Shown here piece after piece: positions 35,617 to 49,000 of a stretch of 64,000 nucleotides of DNA (positions are counted from its first letter, which is position 1; every line of letters begins with the position of its first letter). Under the pieces are notes generated by a model. The model worked only from the letters and a program-made list of their open reading frames with translations, ran no database searches and had not been told where the DNA came from. The DNA is taken from the NCBI GenBank assembly GCA_008694505.1, contig VZDJ01000049.1:4121932-4185931 (forward strand), given 5' to 3'. Made by a program: the position numbers and the translations under genes. The stretch comes from Cyanoderma ruficeps (lineage: Eukaryota; Chordata; Aves; Passeriformes; Timaliidae).

Positions 35617-35831
35617 GTATGGATGTTCAGCACTTGGCCATGCAAGGAGAAGCCTTTTTTATTTTGCAAATGAGGCCACCTGTTCCTCCTTCCCTGATTT
35701 GACAGGTTTTAGTCTCTCTTCTCTGCGAGTGGGCGGACAGTTGGATTTGATTTACTGGATACTCTCCTCTGGTGTGATTGCAGCATAATTATATCGATAA
35801 TCAGCTCAGTTTGTGGTCAAAACGTTCTCCA

Positions 35832-35850
35832 ACACACACACACACTCTCT
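35832..35850 (+). repeat. (CA)n(CT)n microsatellite
   Basis: About seven CA units followed by CTCTCT. Confidence 0.85.
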
Positions 35851-37942
35851 CAAATCCCAGATAGCACAATGCCTGGAAAACCTGTGCCGCTTTCTGTTTC
35901 ACAAAGGTTTGGTTATGTGATAAATATAGATTGATTTCTGAGGGCTTGTAGCTTTAACTCAATCGACCAAGGGTGTGTGGTAGACAATAAAATTTACAGT
36001 TATGCTTTGTAGGTATTTCATCAGGTGAGACTGGTCCTTGTTAGAGGAGTGTAAAAAATTGGAGAATCGATTTTATTTTTTTTTTTCACTTATTTTGATG
36101 TGAGGGTTCACCTGGAAAATGGGAGAGACTAAAACTGTGGAAGGGAGGTTCGTGCTACACAAGAAAAATATATACATTTTTCCACCAAAGAGATTGATCA
36201 AAATCATTTCAGAGAACATAGAGTTTTTCACTCATCTGAAAGCAAAAATTGTTCTATTTGTTTAGGGTTTGTCTGTTTTTGCTATTTTTGATCTTCAAGA
36301 AAGTATAAAGGCAGATATAATTAGAAACATCCTTTCATTTTTAATAAGTGTCATTGAAAATACTTTTTAAGGGCTGTGGCTTTTTTTAGATAGAGTTATT
36401 TTTCAGTTTTATTAGTTTTAAAAGGTTGCTGCATTGGATGCACACTCATGGATTACCGACTGAGCAAGGATTTTACCATGGGAAAAGTTGTTCCGAGCAC
36501 TTGGGCTGGCTTTAAAACACACACAGCACTTTGCCATCAATGTCCATGCAATGAGTAAATTGTAAATTATAACTAAAGGACGACCCAAGTGCTTAAATGC
36601 ATTGGAAATGAAGGGTCTGGAATGGGTGTGTGCTGGACTGGTTAAACCCTCAACCCAAGCCAAGAGCAGACACAGGAATGAGCTGGGATTGGAGCTGAGC
36701 AGCTGGAGAGGTGTGGAGTGGTACAACCCACACTCAGTGGCACCAGGAACTGGCATTTAGCAGGTTTTTTTCTGCACTTCTCCCCTCACCCCTTCAGCTG
36801 CTCCAACAGAGTAGCTTGTGGATGAAGGTGAGGGTGAGTGGTGCTTTCCAGAGAAGCTTCTGGCCCAGTCTCCACCAGAAATGTCCCTTGTCACCCTGCA
36901 GGCATGGCCAAACCTATCAGCTGTCAGCAGAGGAGCATTTCCTACTGTCTCCATGTGCTCAGATTTGGGACACACCTTTGACCCTCCAGCAATGCTTGTA
37001 CAAAACCTTTCAATTGAATTTTTAAAATTATTTTCCAAGCCAACAAAGCCATTCCTGCTGAATGCTGACTACTGAAATCAAGGCACCCCCAGTGGGCCTG
37101 TTCTGGATGAACAGGCAGGGTCAGGACTGTAGGACTGCAGCCTTCCAGCATGCATGAAAGCAAACAGACCCTCTCCAACCTGTGCATGCAGTGTCACTTC
37201 ATCAGCACTGATGGTTTCTCAGTGGATGATGCTATTTCTCTGCCTGTCCCACTGCTCCTAAAGCACCTTGCTTGGTTTTAAGACAACCAAGCTGTGCAGA
37301 GCCAAGTGTGCAGATGCCCAGGGGTCCCCCACTCTCAGTGTGACTCACACCACTCTGCAAGGCCATGACAGACAAGAGGCTCGTTCATTTTTGACACCAA
37401 AAAAAGGAGGATCACTAATCCTTAATTAATTGTTGTAGCAAAGGCTCCCTCTGCCTTCAGCTCCACAGTTCTCTGCTTGAGGAAATGCCAGGCAGCAGGG
37501 GAGGGGATGTTTTTCTCACCAAGGAAATTTCTTCATGAGGTTCCTGGGCTCACACTCACAGCCTGGCAGACCTGGAGACAAGGCAAGATACAATTGTCTT
37601 GATTTTGGGGAGCTGAAATCAATGACCAGATGTAAAAATGAGCAGAAGGGAGCAACACTGAATAATGTCACTGGGTTTAGGGGCTGGCCAAAGCCAGGCT
37701 AGCAGAAGATGCTCCAGAGAAAGTTGTGGCATTGCCCTGTCCTGTGGCAAGCTGTGGTGGATCAGTCCTCAGCAAATTCCTTGTGCAGTGCCTTGGATTT
37801 GAAAATATTTAATACAGGAAGGAAATCCTGGCTGGCTGGGGTTTATTCTCTCTTTCTACCCTGGCCCTTCCTGCTGCCCAGGTCCCCAAACCCCTCTCTG
37901 GGTGAGGAGACGGCAGCGATGTCTGTGACACCTCCGGGGCCT

Positions 37943-37957
37943 GTGACATCACGTCAC
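37943..37957. promoter_or_regulatory. CRE-like inverted GTGAC/GTCAC site
   Basis: GTGAC-ATCAC-GTCAC forms an inverted repeat around a CRE half-site (CACGTCA at 37950-37956), in a locally GC-richer stretch with a few CpGs (37915-37970). CREB/ATF-type factors bind TGACGTCA and its half-sites. No downstream exon is recognised, so a promoter role is speculative. Confidence 0.25.
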
Positions 37958-40900
37958 CTCCCAGAACGTTTCCAGTAAATAAGGCAGGACTAAGGTGGTT
38001 TGCCAAAGTGGAAAATTTAATTTTATTGTTGACTACACTGAAACCTGGATGCTATAGAGCTCGGGTTTTGCCTCTGTGTTCCTCCTCTTGAAGGTAATTG
38101 TATGTTGTGCATCACAGTCTACCTGCAGATGCCACGGACAATAACAAACCTGACGCCTGCAAAATTAAAGTCCTTCCTGGTACCGTCGTGTATGGGATCA
38201 CACAATGGGTAGGACAGGGGAATAATTCATTAGAGCACTGGGAAAAGCTGATTTCTTTATATACATGCTGGAGGGAAAAGGTAGAAAGGAAACTTGGCAG
38301 GGAGGAATATCTAATACCTTGCTGCAAGTGATCTTAAAAATCACGTATCTTTAATAATATAGGAACCCATTTCATATCGATTTTCTGGCAGTTGTGTATT
38401 CTTAACTAGGTCAAGCAAAAATTATAATATTTGTTTTGCTTTGTGAGCAGAAAAGTTAAATCATTTCAGTTCAAATTAAAAAAAATATATAAATAAAAGG
38501 CAACAACCCCAGAAGAATTATTCCCCCAGCCACAAGAATGAAAATTTCTCAACATCTGAAAAACATCTTTAAATAAAATGCATTGAGAAAGACAGCAGTT
38601 CAAATAAGCTCAACCCTTTTTACATATAAAGAGCTAGAAACTATTTGCAGAGACAAATTCTTCTGATTTGATGTCACCATTTTAGTGGTGAAGGGACCAA
38701 AACTCATCTGAGTCGAGTTATGAGTCAGGTCTTCAATTAGTGTTTTGTTATTCTAAAAATAATGGAAAACTCTAGAAAGGCTGGAGACTCTTCAGTGTCT
38801 GCATGCGAGTGTGTTCATGTGAGTATTTAATAGGGGGAGGTCTTTAAAATTCATATTTGAGTAGAAATTTAACCAGACCTTTGGCTTCTTCATGCTGTGA
38901 AAATGGGAAGTGTTAACATTTTGCTGGTAAAACGTGTGCATTCAAAGCAGAGCATGGCCTTTAAAATCCCTCGGGATCCTCGTTTGATCATTTTCTCCCT
39001 GATAATGTTTGTGTTGCTCTTGCATGGCTTCCTTTTTGTTGTTTCCTTACTTTGTGATTTTATCTATTCACTAAACAAATTGTTTTATCTGTTTTATGAA
39101 CCTGCATCAGAGAATTTATTTATTAAGATAATTGGTCGAGAGACAAAGAAAGATCAGGAGATTTCCCCTCTAGAAAACTGAACTTTAGTGAAAATATGGA
39201 AAGGAACGAGCTTCTTTCTGTTTTTAATTCTGTGTGAAGTGGAGGAGGGCACCAGTTCTTGTCCCCTGCAGCCTTGCTGCTGTGTGACCCTTCCTTTGAA
39301 AATCCAACTGCTGCACTGCAGGCTGCTCCTCTGGGATGGAGTGTCTGCAGTGGGTGGATGGGGATGGTTAAACTAGAAGGGTAGATCAGATCCATGGTCG
39401 TCCCTGCTCCATTTGATCACAGCAGCAATAAATGAATGGCTCAGAGTGTTTGCTGCACTTCTCATATGATAAGGAAGGATAACTGGAGCTCCTCTGTCTT
39501 CAGCTACAGAGGTTCACCCATCACTGGTGGCTTCTGCTGGATATGACCCCTTGTATCCAAGTTTCAGGTGGTGAAGCCTTGGAGAGCTGATTTTTTAAAA
39601 AAGAAGGGCAGGTTCTTTCAGTTCTTTCTACTTGAAATGCTATTTCTGCACCTGAGACTGCCTGGCATTGATATCCAATAGACACAGTGCAGCCTGAGAT
39701 GAGAGCCCAAGACAAAACCTACTTGTAGCTCCAACACTTGGCTTCTGTCTCTAAAGTACAGCTGGAAACACCTTTCACTGCAACCTTCCCCTTCTCCTTC
39801 CTGTAGATATTGCAGCTGTGATCATCCTCTCTGAGAAGGGTCTGTCTCACATGCAGCACCATGTGAAGTGTAGTATCTCAGCACAGTAGAACCAGAGTGG
39901 GGGAAAAAAAAATTGCTGCAGAACTAAAATGTTTTCCTGTCTCTTGTTTTAGACTGTTCTGGTGTCACTGTTGTGTTCTGTGTAGAGACAATTGAAAGAA
40001 CAGACCGTGGGAAACTTTTCCTTGGTAGAGTTCCTCCAGCAGCGAACAAAATGCCAAAAGCAATATCCACGCTCTGAGCTCCATGTTAAAGAGGAGGCTA
40101 TTTTTAGAAGCTTTACCCAGAAAGCACAAACTTTCAGCAGCACAGTGGTGCACCAGCGAGCTGCCTGTGTGCTTTGGAAAGCCCTTCTCGTGGTGAGTGC
40201 AGACAAATGTGCTGAACCTCTGTGCTCAGCCAAGGCCTCTGCAGCTGGAGTCAGGCAGCAGCGAGCAGCTCCCTTCTGCTTGCAGACCGTGCAAGGTGCT
40301 AAAGAAACTGTGGACTCTCCGAAGAAAACACATGGGGATGTTCTCCTGTCTGGTAATCATGCTAATTTTTCCAATTACACTGGGTTTTTTTGACTCAGTG
40401 CTTGCCAGCATTCCCCCAGCAGTGGTGCCAGGCACTGGCACGAGGCTGCTCCAAGGGCTGTGACACACAGGGTGACAAGATGCTGCTCTCAGCACAGCCC
40501 AGATGGAGAAACTTGAGTTTTTCTCCATCAAACCACAGCAGCAGTGCAGGAAAAACCTGCACGGAAAACCCAGGCCACAGCACCTCCATGTGTGCTCGGC
40601 TCTGGTTGTATTCAGAAGTCCAGATATAAAAGGTACAAACCACCATTTGGGGTTCTGCAGCTGGGATGCAGATGGGGCAGGAAAGCTGAGATTTTGGGAA
40701 AGGCAATAGCAAGGAGGAGGTAGCAAAGGCAGGAATGTGGATCTTGCAATGACCAACAGCAAAATGATGAAAACTAGAGAAAAAAAGGAGAAAAATTAGA
40801 AACATCCAGAGGTGTGTTTGACCACACAGGATCCACTTCACCCCATTTTGGCATTTGGTCAAGTAGGAGCCAATCCCTCTGCTCCTCTGGTGAAAAGCAG

Positions 40901-41796
40901 CCTGGCATTTAGCACAGGTTGGGTCCAAGAACTCTAAGAGCTGCTATTTCAAAATTAAAGTTTGTCTTCAGATCCGTATTTATGGAGCCAGCACCAACCT
41001 AGCCATCTTCCCTAGCAAGAAATAGATTGTAATAAAAAAAAAAAATAAACTCTTTACTGATAAATTAAACCAGATTTCAAAGTGATTTTGGCAAAAGATA
41101 GATGAGGATTTTTGTACATTGCTGTTACGTTAGTCAGAAGGTGTGATTTTTTTTTCCTTTTTATTTTTCACATTTCTGCGTGTCAGAGCTGGGCTAGCAA
41201 AAATTCAAATATAGACCAAGCTTAAGAACGCAAGCTGTATTTTACCATTACTCCTCAGGCAGGGAGTATGGCACATGTAAGAGCATTTCACTTCCATGAG
41301 TAGCACATGAAATAAAACATCCATTTCCTTTTCATGCCCAGAAATAGTAATAGTGTCTGGAGAAAGGAGATGACAATTTATTTTGAACACCAGTCATTGC
41401 AGGATGGTTATAGCAGAGTTAGGGCTGGTCTATGGCTGTGATGCAGCCAGCAGGTTTTAGAGTGGTAATTTTGCCTGTCTGCTTGGCTAGGGATTGTCTG
41501 CAGGTTTTTTGAAATGCATCTGTATCAAAAAATGGTCTCAGAACAGATTCTGGGACAGATCCTGAAGCCTGTAATGCCTCCCCTCCAGCTCAGCCGTGCT
41601 CCTGTCTGGAGCACTTACAGCAAACTGTGCTCCCCCATTTGCTAACTGGGACCAGTTCAGTGTTAAATTGTTCATCCTGATTGTCCATCAGGTTTCTCTT
41701 CTTTGTTTTCACAGGTTCTGATCCAGCAAGACATTTGCATGTATAAGAATTCAACTGTGACTATTTCCACTGAAATATAATAATAGCAGCTATAAC

Positions 41797-41888
41797 AATG
41801 ATAATAATAATAATAATGAGATGATGATGACAATGGTGATGATGGTGATGATGATGATGGTGATGATGATAGTAATAATAATAATAAT
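41797..41888 (+). repeat. Compound trinucleotide microsatellite (ATA/ATG)n
   Basis: ATAATA units pass into ATG/GTG units and back into AATAAT, about 92 bp in all. Read on the minus strand this gives a serine/tyrosine-rich low-complexity frame (41672-41989), which is an artefact. Such compound arrays are usually length-polymorphic. Confidence 0.95.
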
Positions 41889-44800
41889 CTTTCAGCCCTA
41901 AAAGTGAAGGTTATGCTGCACTGTCCCATCCAATCCTTGGCTGAATGCTGGTGTCTGAGGCAGATAGCAAAAGGCTTTACTGGAGCCAAAAGCTCAATCT
42001 GAACAGTTCACCACTCTTAATGAGCCAGGTGTTGAGTTTCTTGTTTAGCCTTGAGTCAGGCAAAGCTCTCCCTGGGCTCTGCAGAAGCTCTATCAAATCT
42101 TCAGGCTCTTGCTTATAAAGATTTTCCTTTTCTTTCCTTCTCACCATCTCTGCACATCCACCATCCACCCCATCCCGACAATCCCTTCCCAGATCACTCA
42201 GCTGCTGGGAAGCTCAGTAGCTTTAAGCCACCTCTTCAGACTGAGTGGGGGAAAAGAGAGAAAAAAGAAAGGAGACAAGCCAGAGAGATCCATCACATCA
42301 GCTTTGGGAGCCCTGCAAGGTTTTGCCTCTGGTTTGTGATGTTTCCTTGTGTTGAAGGCGCTTTGGGCAGGGGCTCTGGTCTCCCTCCCTAGTCCATCCC
42401 ACCAGGCACGCTCGCAGCAAGGAGCAGTGCAAATTCCAGATGGCATCCTGCCCCCAGAGGGTTTTTGGAGTTGTTGCCACACAATCTGCAGCCTCAACCC
42501 CTAGCAAAGGGGCTGGCTGCAAACAGAGAGAGGATTTGGGGCAATACAACTTTAAACAGCAGCGCTGTTAAAGCAACTGCTCTTTGCACCCAGAGCAATA
42601 TGTGCTCTAAAAATGCATCCAGCAGGTAAAAAAATACACTTCAATGACTTCATGCTTTTTGTCTGAAGAAGGAAAGAGCAAATTAAAAAAACACTAAAAA
42701 GCAAAACCCAGTTCAACTCAGAAAACTGACCAAGAAGGAGAGGGGACAGAAGAGACACCGAAGAGAGACTTTGTTCAGTTGTATCAGGAGCCTGAGCAGC
42801 AGGTGAGGTCCCCACAGAGACGTGGGTGACCTTGGCCAAGTCTCTCTGCTTTTTGCTGGGCTTATGCTTTATCTGAACTGTCTTAGGTATTCAGGCTGCA
42901 AACTCTTCCCAGCTGGGACTGTCACCGCAGATTCACACGGTGCCAAGCAGGAAAGTTCCTGAGTGATTCTGCATTTCTGGGCACTGGGTAGAAAATAGCT
43001 GAAAAGGTCTGGGGTTAATGCGTGAGGATCAGGCATTACAGTGGATGTGAAAAGAGAATACAGCCTGCACTGGATTTTTCTCTCCAGAAGTCCCATTTAT
43101 TTACTTTTTACATCTGCGAGGAGTCCTAACCACAGCTGAAAACCAGTCACTTCTGTGCAAAAATGAAGTAGCTATTTTTGCAGCACACAGTAGTTTTGGA
43201 CAGGATGTGAAGAATATTACATCTGATTGAAAGTATAGCAGCAGCAGAGGTGGGGAGGATACAATTACCCAAATTGTGGTTTGGCCAGGACAGCAATAAC
43301 ATCCAGCATGAAAAGTCATGGGGTTGTCGACTCCTTTCAGTGTCCAGCACAAGTCTCTCACAGGACCTCCAGAGATGGCACCTCCCCAAGATCGTTCTCC
43401 GTCCAAGGACAAATGCAATCAACTCAATTGCTCAGCAATACTTTCTGTTTTGCTCAATACCTTCCTTTCCCCAAGCTGCATAAAGCCAAACCTATTTGCT
43501 TGCAAAAGCTGCCCAAAACACTGTGGCTGCAGGGAGGGAGCCAGGACATCCTTAAAACAATGGAACACGTGTGGGGTTTGAATCCACTCTTGTTCCCTGG
43601 CGTGGAAACAGGCTCCCTGGGTGGATTAGGCAAGAGAGGTGGGTGCTAGTGATGTCAATGAATTAATTTTAAAAAGTGCCTCATGGGCAGTGCCCGAGTT
43701 TGCCTCTGTGCTGGGACAGAGGAACTCAGCAGCTATTTGGGGCTTAGTTAGGGCAACTTGCTTTAGTCAAAGAACCAGTCCTGAAGCCATGAATTGTAAC
43801 AGGAGAAGGATGAGTGAAGGAAATTACCAAGGGGAGGAAGAAAAAAAAAAGGAAGGAAGGAAGGTACTAGATCTCAGGTTTTCACACTCCTTTCATCATA
43901 CAGAGCCTGCAAGGGTAACCCACGGAAGAGCCCAAGCCCTTCTCATCTCTCCCTGGGTTGCAGGGTGGTTGCTCCTTTTTTTCCTCCCTCAGAGAATAAA
44001 AAGGCTTCTGCAATAAGAAATTATTCCTTGAACTTTGTAGGCTGGTTTCCATACGTGAGCCTTTAGACAGCTCCTTCTTGCTGATTTCCACTTCTGGCAG
44101 TACTATTCACGCAACCAGACTCTCTTTAGTGAGGATTGGCAAGAGTAAGCTGACAAACCCTTTGGCAATAGGGAGGGGGGAAAAAAAAGCTTTTTTGCTT
44201 TTTTTCCTCACTAGAAGTAATTTGTGGCTCTATATTTGAAATCTGCTTTTTACTGAATATAAAATTACTGTAATCCCAAAATGGTTCCCAAAGTGCCACA
44301 AAGTCGTACTTAAAATGTATGTTAAACTTTACATCACAAATGGCCTTCTCATTTGCCACTTTTACAATTCCTTTTGCTTCTAAGAATTGTTTTTATTTAC
44401 ATCTCTATGAAAACAGAATCAATTCCCCCATACACACAGTTGCATATTCTTTGGAGTGAATATATTGATTGAAAAACCTTCTACCAGTCTTATTAATCTC
44501 AAGCAGTATTGACTAAGTACAGTTGTACGTATCAGTTGTACACGTGGAAAGCTCACGAAATAACAATATCAATAATGTTCTGCAACAGAAACAGTCATTT
44601 TATAAATAATGAATGCGCCACATTGAATTTTACAGGTATTTGGGGCACTTTTTTACTTTTAAAGGCCCCGTGTCCAGCTTTGTTGACACCGATATAAATA
44701 AAAAATAAATCCGTTGCATTCAATGCAGTTACATTCGAGCAAGAGCCAATATAAGGGAGTCTTAGAGCAGTCGTTTGTCAAACCAGAAAGTAGGACATGG

Positions 44801-45999
44801 CATAAGTACCATCTGTGGAGAGTGATTCATAAGACAAGAATGCAGCATAATCAGTTAAATAAATACTACCCTTGTGTTTTCTAGTCTAAGTGGACCCTAC
44901 TCCACACAAATCACAGCACAAAGCCAAAGCCATTGCAGGGACACGTGGAATTTGTTATTCCATTGCCTGGAACTAGGAGGAATTAACTCCACTTTAAACT
45001 AGAGCAAAGCCAGAGACCTGCAATTATTCCTCTCCCCAACAAGCAGGATCTCAATTTCTGCCTGGAGGGACATGGCACGAGAGGCTGGAGCAGGACTTAA
45101 CCAACAGCTGATCCAAAGACAGGAGCTTTTGAGATAAGACATCCCCCAGCCAGGGCTAATCCATATTTTGGCTGTGCTGGGCCACCACAGTTCCCTGTGG
45201 GCACAGAACCAGCACGGAGAGGCTGGAGGGGCTGGCTGCCTTTGCAGGGGGAGCCAGGCAGTGCCTGGCACTGGGATGGACAGTGGTGGTGTACAAAGGA
45301 TCCTGTGTGAGCACAGCCTGGAACCAGACCCAGCTCCCAGGGCAGGGGTTTGGTGGGTGGATGGATCTGCTGGGGCTTTTAGGAAGGTGTAGGAGTGTCT
45401 GAGGTCTTGGAGGCAGAGGTGGGGGGAGCTGCAGAATGGAGACACCTCTCAGGCTGGTTTCCCACCTGGATTTGACCACAGCATGCATATCCAGTCAAGG
45501 ACATGAGAGGAGGGCAAATATAAAAGCAGTGCTCAAATGTCATCAGGAAAATAAACAGGGTGCCTTGTGGGCAAAAGCATTTCATGCACATCCTCCTGTT
45601 TTTCTCTCAAGATTGGGTTTTGCAGGAAGCTTTGTGCTCTGCTTAGGAGGAGGAGCCTGTGCTTTTCAGAATCTTGACTCCATCAGTCATGATATCCTTC
45701 AAAATTGACAAAATTGTCAACAAAAATTGACATAATAAATACTTAAACAATGAGTAAGACATTTAAAGTTACTTTAAATGGTACAAGATTGTTATGATGA
45801 AAGACACCACATATCTTTTATTTTTTAATTCGCTGTACAATTATCACTTCAATCATCAGAGGTCCTAAAGGTCACTTCTACATTAAGTGTTCAGTATCAC
45901 CAAACTTGAGTGGAACGAAGCCCCTTCTCAAAAGGGGTCTGAAATATCAAGTGATCAGACCAAGAAAAAAACTAGAAGGAAAAACACGACATGACTTGT
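41889..45999. other. Unique non-coding sequence
   Basis: No exon or RNA gene recognised. The part at 44400-44770 is repeat-free, AT-rich, contains SOX-like AACAAT and a 13-bp palindrome TGCATTCAATGCA (44715-44727), and is one of the better candidates for a conserved element. A self-complementary AAAAAAGCTTTTTT run lies at about 44183-44197. Confidence 0.5.
43838..43864 (+). repeat. A-tract plus (GGAA)n
   Basis: An A-tract of about 11 bases is followed by three to four GGAA units. Tandem GGAA is a known ETS-factor binding context, but this run is short. Confidence 0.8.
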
Positions 46000-46070
46000 C
46001 CCAGCAGGCAGCAAACCAAGGAACAGGACTCAGGGCCTGTGGCTGAGAGCTGTAATTTTTCTTCCAGCCT
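46000..46070 (-). mobile_element. Possible MIR-like SINE remnant
   Basis: The segment 'catgacttgtccca' followed by 'gcaggcagcaaaccaaggaacaggactcagggcct' has the order of the MIR core complement ('gacttgcccaaggtcacacagc...gggactcaggcct'). It is heavily decayed and short, so chance resemblance is quite possible. Confidence 0.28.
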
Positions 46071-49000
46071 CCACAGCCTCTTGGTTATCTTTTCTTTTCA
46101 GATCTGTTCCTTCACCCTTTAGCTATTGTCACACTCACTGTTCTGGACTGCAGTGGACTTGATCCAGGAGGAAAATGCCCTTTAGTTAGCAAGGATCAGA
46201 CGGATATCTGGAGATTGGGTGTTTTGGTTTATTACCCTCAAGGTTTAAATTCTAATTTCAGCAGTGCTGGGACTTGGGTGTGCCACTGTGGACCAACTCC
46301 CTCATTTTGATCTGGTTAATCACAGACACAGTGACTCAGGCCCATACGTGAGAGCAAGGCTGGGACCCAGGAGAATGTGTCTCCCTCTGTACTTCCAGAA
46401 CTTTTTGTTCTTGCTTGTTCCAACAATAAAAAAGGGAAAAGCCTTTCTTTGGTGGCATTTTGGCATTTCTGCTGCCGTGACTCATCAGAGGTATGTAAAA
46501 ACAAGAGGAAATTTTTTCAAACTTACTGGCACTGGAAGGAGGCAAAAGTTTATTTTAATCCAGTTGCTTACATTTTCCCTTTTCTTTTACTTTTCCATTT
46601 GTAAAAGGGAATGCAAATTACTGACACAATCTTAAACATGCAAAGAAGATGAACATTTAGAAAACTGCATGGAATGTACAATTCTAAATCTCTACATAAG
46701 TGCAAAACACTAAACTTAACCAAATTTTAGTATTTGGGCACTGTCTGAAGGACAAAGGATGCTGAAAACATTACAAATGCACTAGCTTAATTTTTCAGTT
46801 TGTGATGGATTAGCTTTAACATGCATTTTAATTTGTAGTTGGATTTTATCAGCTGTAGACAAAGTTTGATAATCTCTTCTTGTTTAATTAGCACAATCCT
46901 CTTAGGAAGGAGAAAAGCACAGACAGTAGTAATTTATGTTCTCTGACAATTTCATACTGACAACCTGGAATATCTTCTGTCTTTAAAACATACCTACACG
47001 TGGTTCTTTCAGATGTCTTTGTCCTACCTTCTCTTTCTGTTGTGCATGCACTTGTAAGGGGAAAATAAAGAGAGGGAGCTTACATTATAAAATAATTCCT
47101 CTGCATGAAGAGCCAAGAGAACGTGTAAATAGACTGCATAAATAACAGCTGGCTCCTTAGAAACCAAGAGGAACACTCCGAGAGAGGCTCCTCGATACGT
47201 GAATCCCCTCATCGACATTGGGGCTTTGATCTGGTTGGTTTTTGGGGTTTTCTTGGCATGGCTGGGAGTTGAATCGGACACTTTGTTTCCATTTTTAACA
47301 AGCATTTGTTGTTCTGGAGAGTTGAATCCTTTATCTTGGATGGGGGGGCTGGTATTTTCTCCTGGTATAAAGCAAAGAAAGTTTCTGTCCAAGTTCCACC
47401 CCATAAATTTGTCCTTTTCACAGGGGTGCTGTTCAACTTCCACCTGCTGTGGGCAGGGGCTGCTGGTGGATGTCCATGGGACTGCCTTTGTCAGGAACAG
47501 GCACCTGTCACCTCTCAACCCCTTTTGGAGTCGAGCCTGTACCACCAAGTTCACGAGGCCAGCACAGAGCTCCAGGAAAAGGAGCTGTTGTAGGGGAAGA
47601 GGATGCAGGGAACCATCCCATCCCCAGAGGTGCTGGGGAGCAGGAGACACCCTGAGCTCCCTCCTCCATGCCAGAAAAGCCTTGCTGGGGCAGAGGGCAG
47701 TGACCTGTGGCTGCTCAGCTCATCCACACAGCCAGCACAGCTGAATCCAGCCAGGCTTTGCTCCTCCACTGGGAAGAGCTCTTTGAGTTCCATGGCATGT
47801 AAGGCCAGCAGGAGCAAGGTCGAGCTTGCTCTGCATCACACCCCTACATAGGTATAACCATAGAAACCTGACATAAATTTTTTAGTGCATATTTTACACT
47901 GCAAGGCTTTTTAGGTCAGGCTTTAAAAGGACTGAATATATTTATTTTTTTATCACTCCTGCCTTCCTTTGACTCTGTTTTTAAAAACCAAAATCTTCCC
48001 CTCTGATTCTGGCAAGCCCTAAGGGTAAATTAATGCTGTTGTAATAACTTGGGCTGTGTCTTTGGAAGGCATCAGAAGACTCTTTTATTGCAGCTGCGTC
48101 CAAAAAGCTCTATCCAGTTCCCAGCCCTCTGTGACGCTGTTTTCCCATCCTTCTCTGCCAGTTTCCAAGCTGGAGTAGATGAGCACTGCTCTGTACCCAC
48201 GGATGGCTGGAGCAGCACTGTCAGAGGTATCATTTTCAGACTTGTGGTTTCAGGATGCTCATTCTGACCTTTAGGGGAAGCAACAGTGCCCTGACATTTA
48301 GGTTGGTTTATATCCCCTGCAATCCCTTTTCAATTAAAGCTCACACCTTCAGGGCTCCCTCTGAGCACCCCACAAACATTTATGATAAATCCCCAATGAA
48401 CCAGCCCTGGATGGGCTGGACTGTGCTTTCACCTGGCTTCCAGGCTGCTCTCGACATCAGAAATCCTTCATGTGACCCTCTCTGGATGTATTATTTTTCT
48501 GATGAAAATCCCAGAGCTGCCTTAAAAAGCTGTGGTGTTTCAGACGGAGGCAGCGTGGGAATACTCCAGCCTTCGGTGATGCAGAGCAAGAGGGCTGCTT
48601 CCCATGCTGATGAGGCCAGTGGTGGTCTCCGTGGGGAGCTTGTCTCTTAATGATGTGTAAGAGTGGCTGCTGGATCAGGGAGAGGCTGGAAGCAGCCAGC
48701 CACGGAGATAACTCCATCCTCTGCCTTGCCGTGGCTGCCCCGTGTGTCGTTGTGAGCTGCTACATCAGAAATCCTCTGCAAAAATACACTTAATGAACGA
48801 GCTGCTAAGCCCTGCTTCCCCTGTATTATTGGGCTCACACTGATGTCTCTCTACCTTCTCGTTTTGCCTTTGAAGTGGCATCTTTGAGAACTCATATTCC
48901 TTGTGCTCAGGCTCAGTGGACTGGGATCGCACTCCTTCAACTCCTTGCCTTCCCTGATTATGCTTTTCAGGATAAATATATGTAGATATTGTTGCATTTT

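Larger units (their letters stand above)
35201..41796. other. Long unique non-coding stretch
   Basis: About 6.6 kb with no recognised exon, RNA gene or transposon. Overlapping minus-strand frames of 177-178 codons (40226-40928) have no domain and overlap each other in different frames, as expected of chance. Simple repeats and one CRE-like site are listed separately. Confidence 0.5.

Noticed and set aside
40226..40928. Two overlapping minus-strand frames of 178 and 177 codons
   Set aside because: They sit in different frames over the same DNA, with no domain, as expected by chance.
41672..41989. Serine/tyrosine-rich minus-strand frame
   Set aside because: It is a translation of the compound trinucleotide microsatellite.
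47024..47744. Overlapping long frames (208 codons minus, 181 codons plus) as a possible gene
   Set aside because: They overlap on opposite strands, have no recognisable domain or compositional bias of a real protein, and lie in a GC-richer block where stop codons are rarer.
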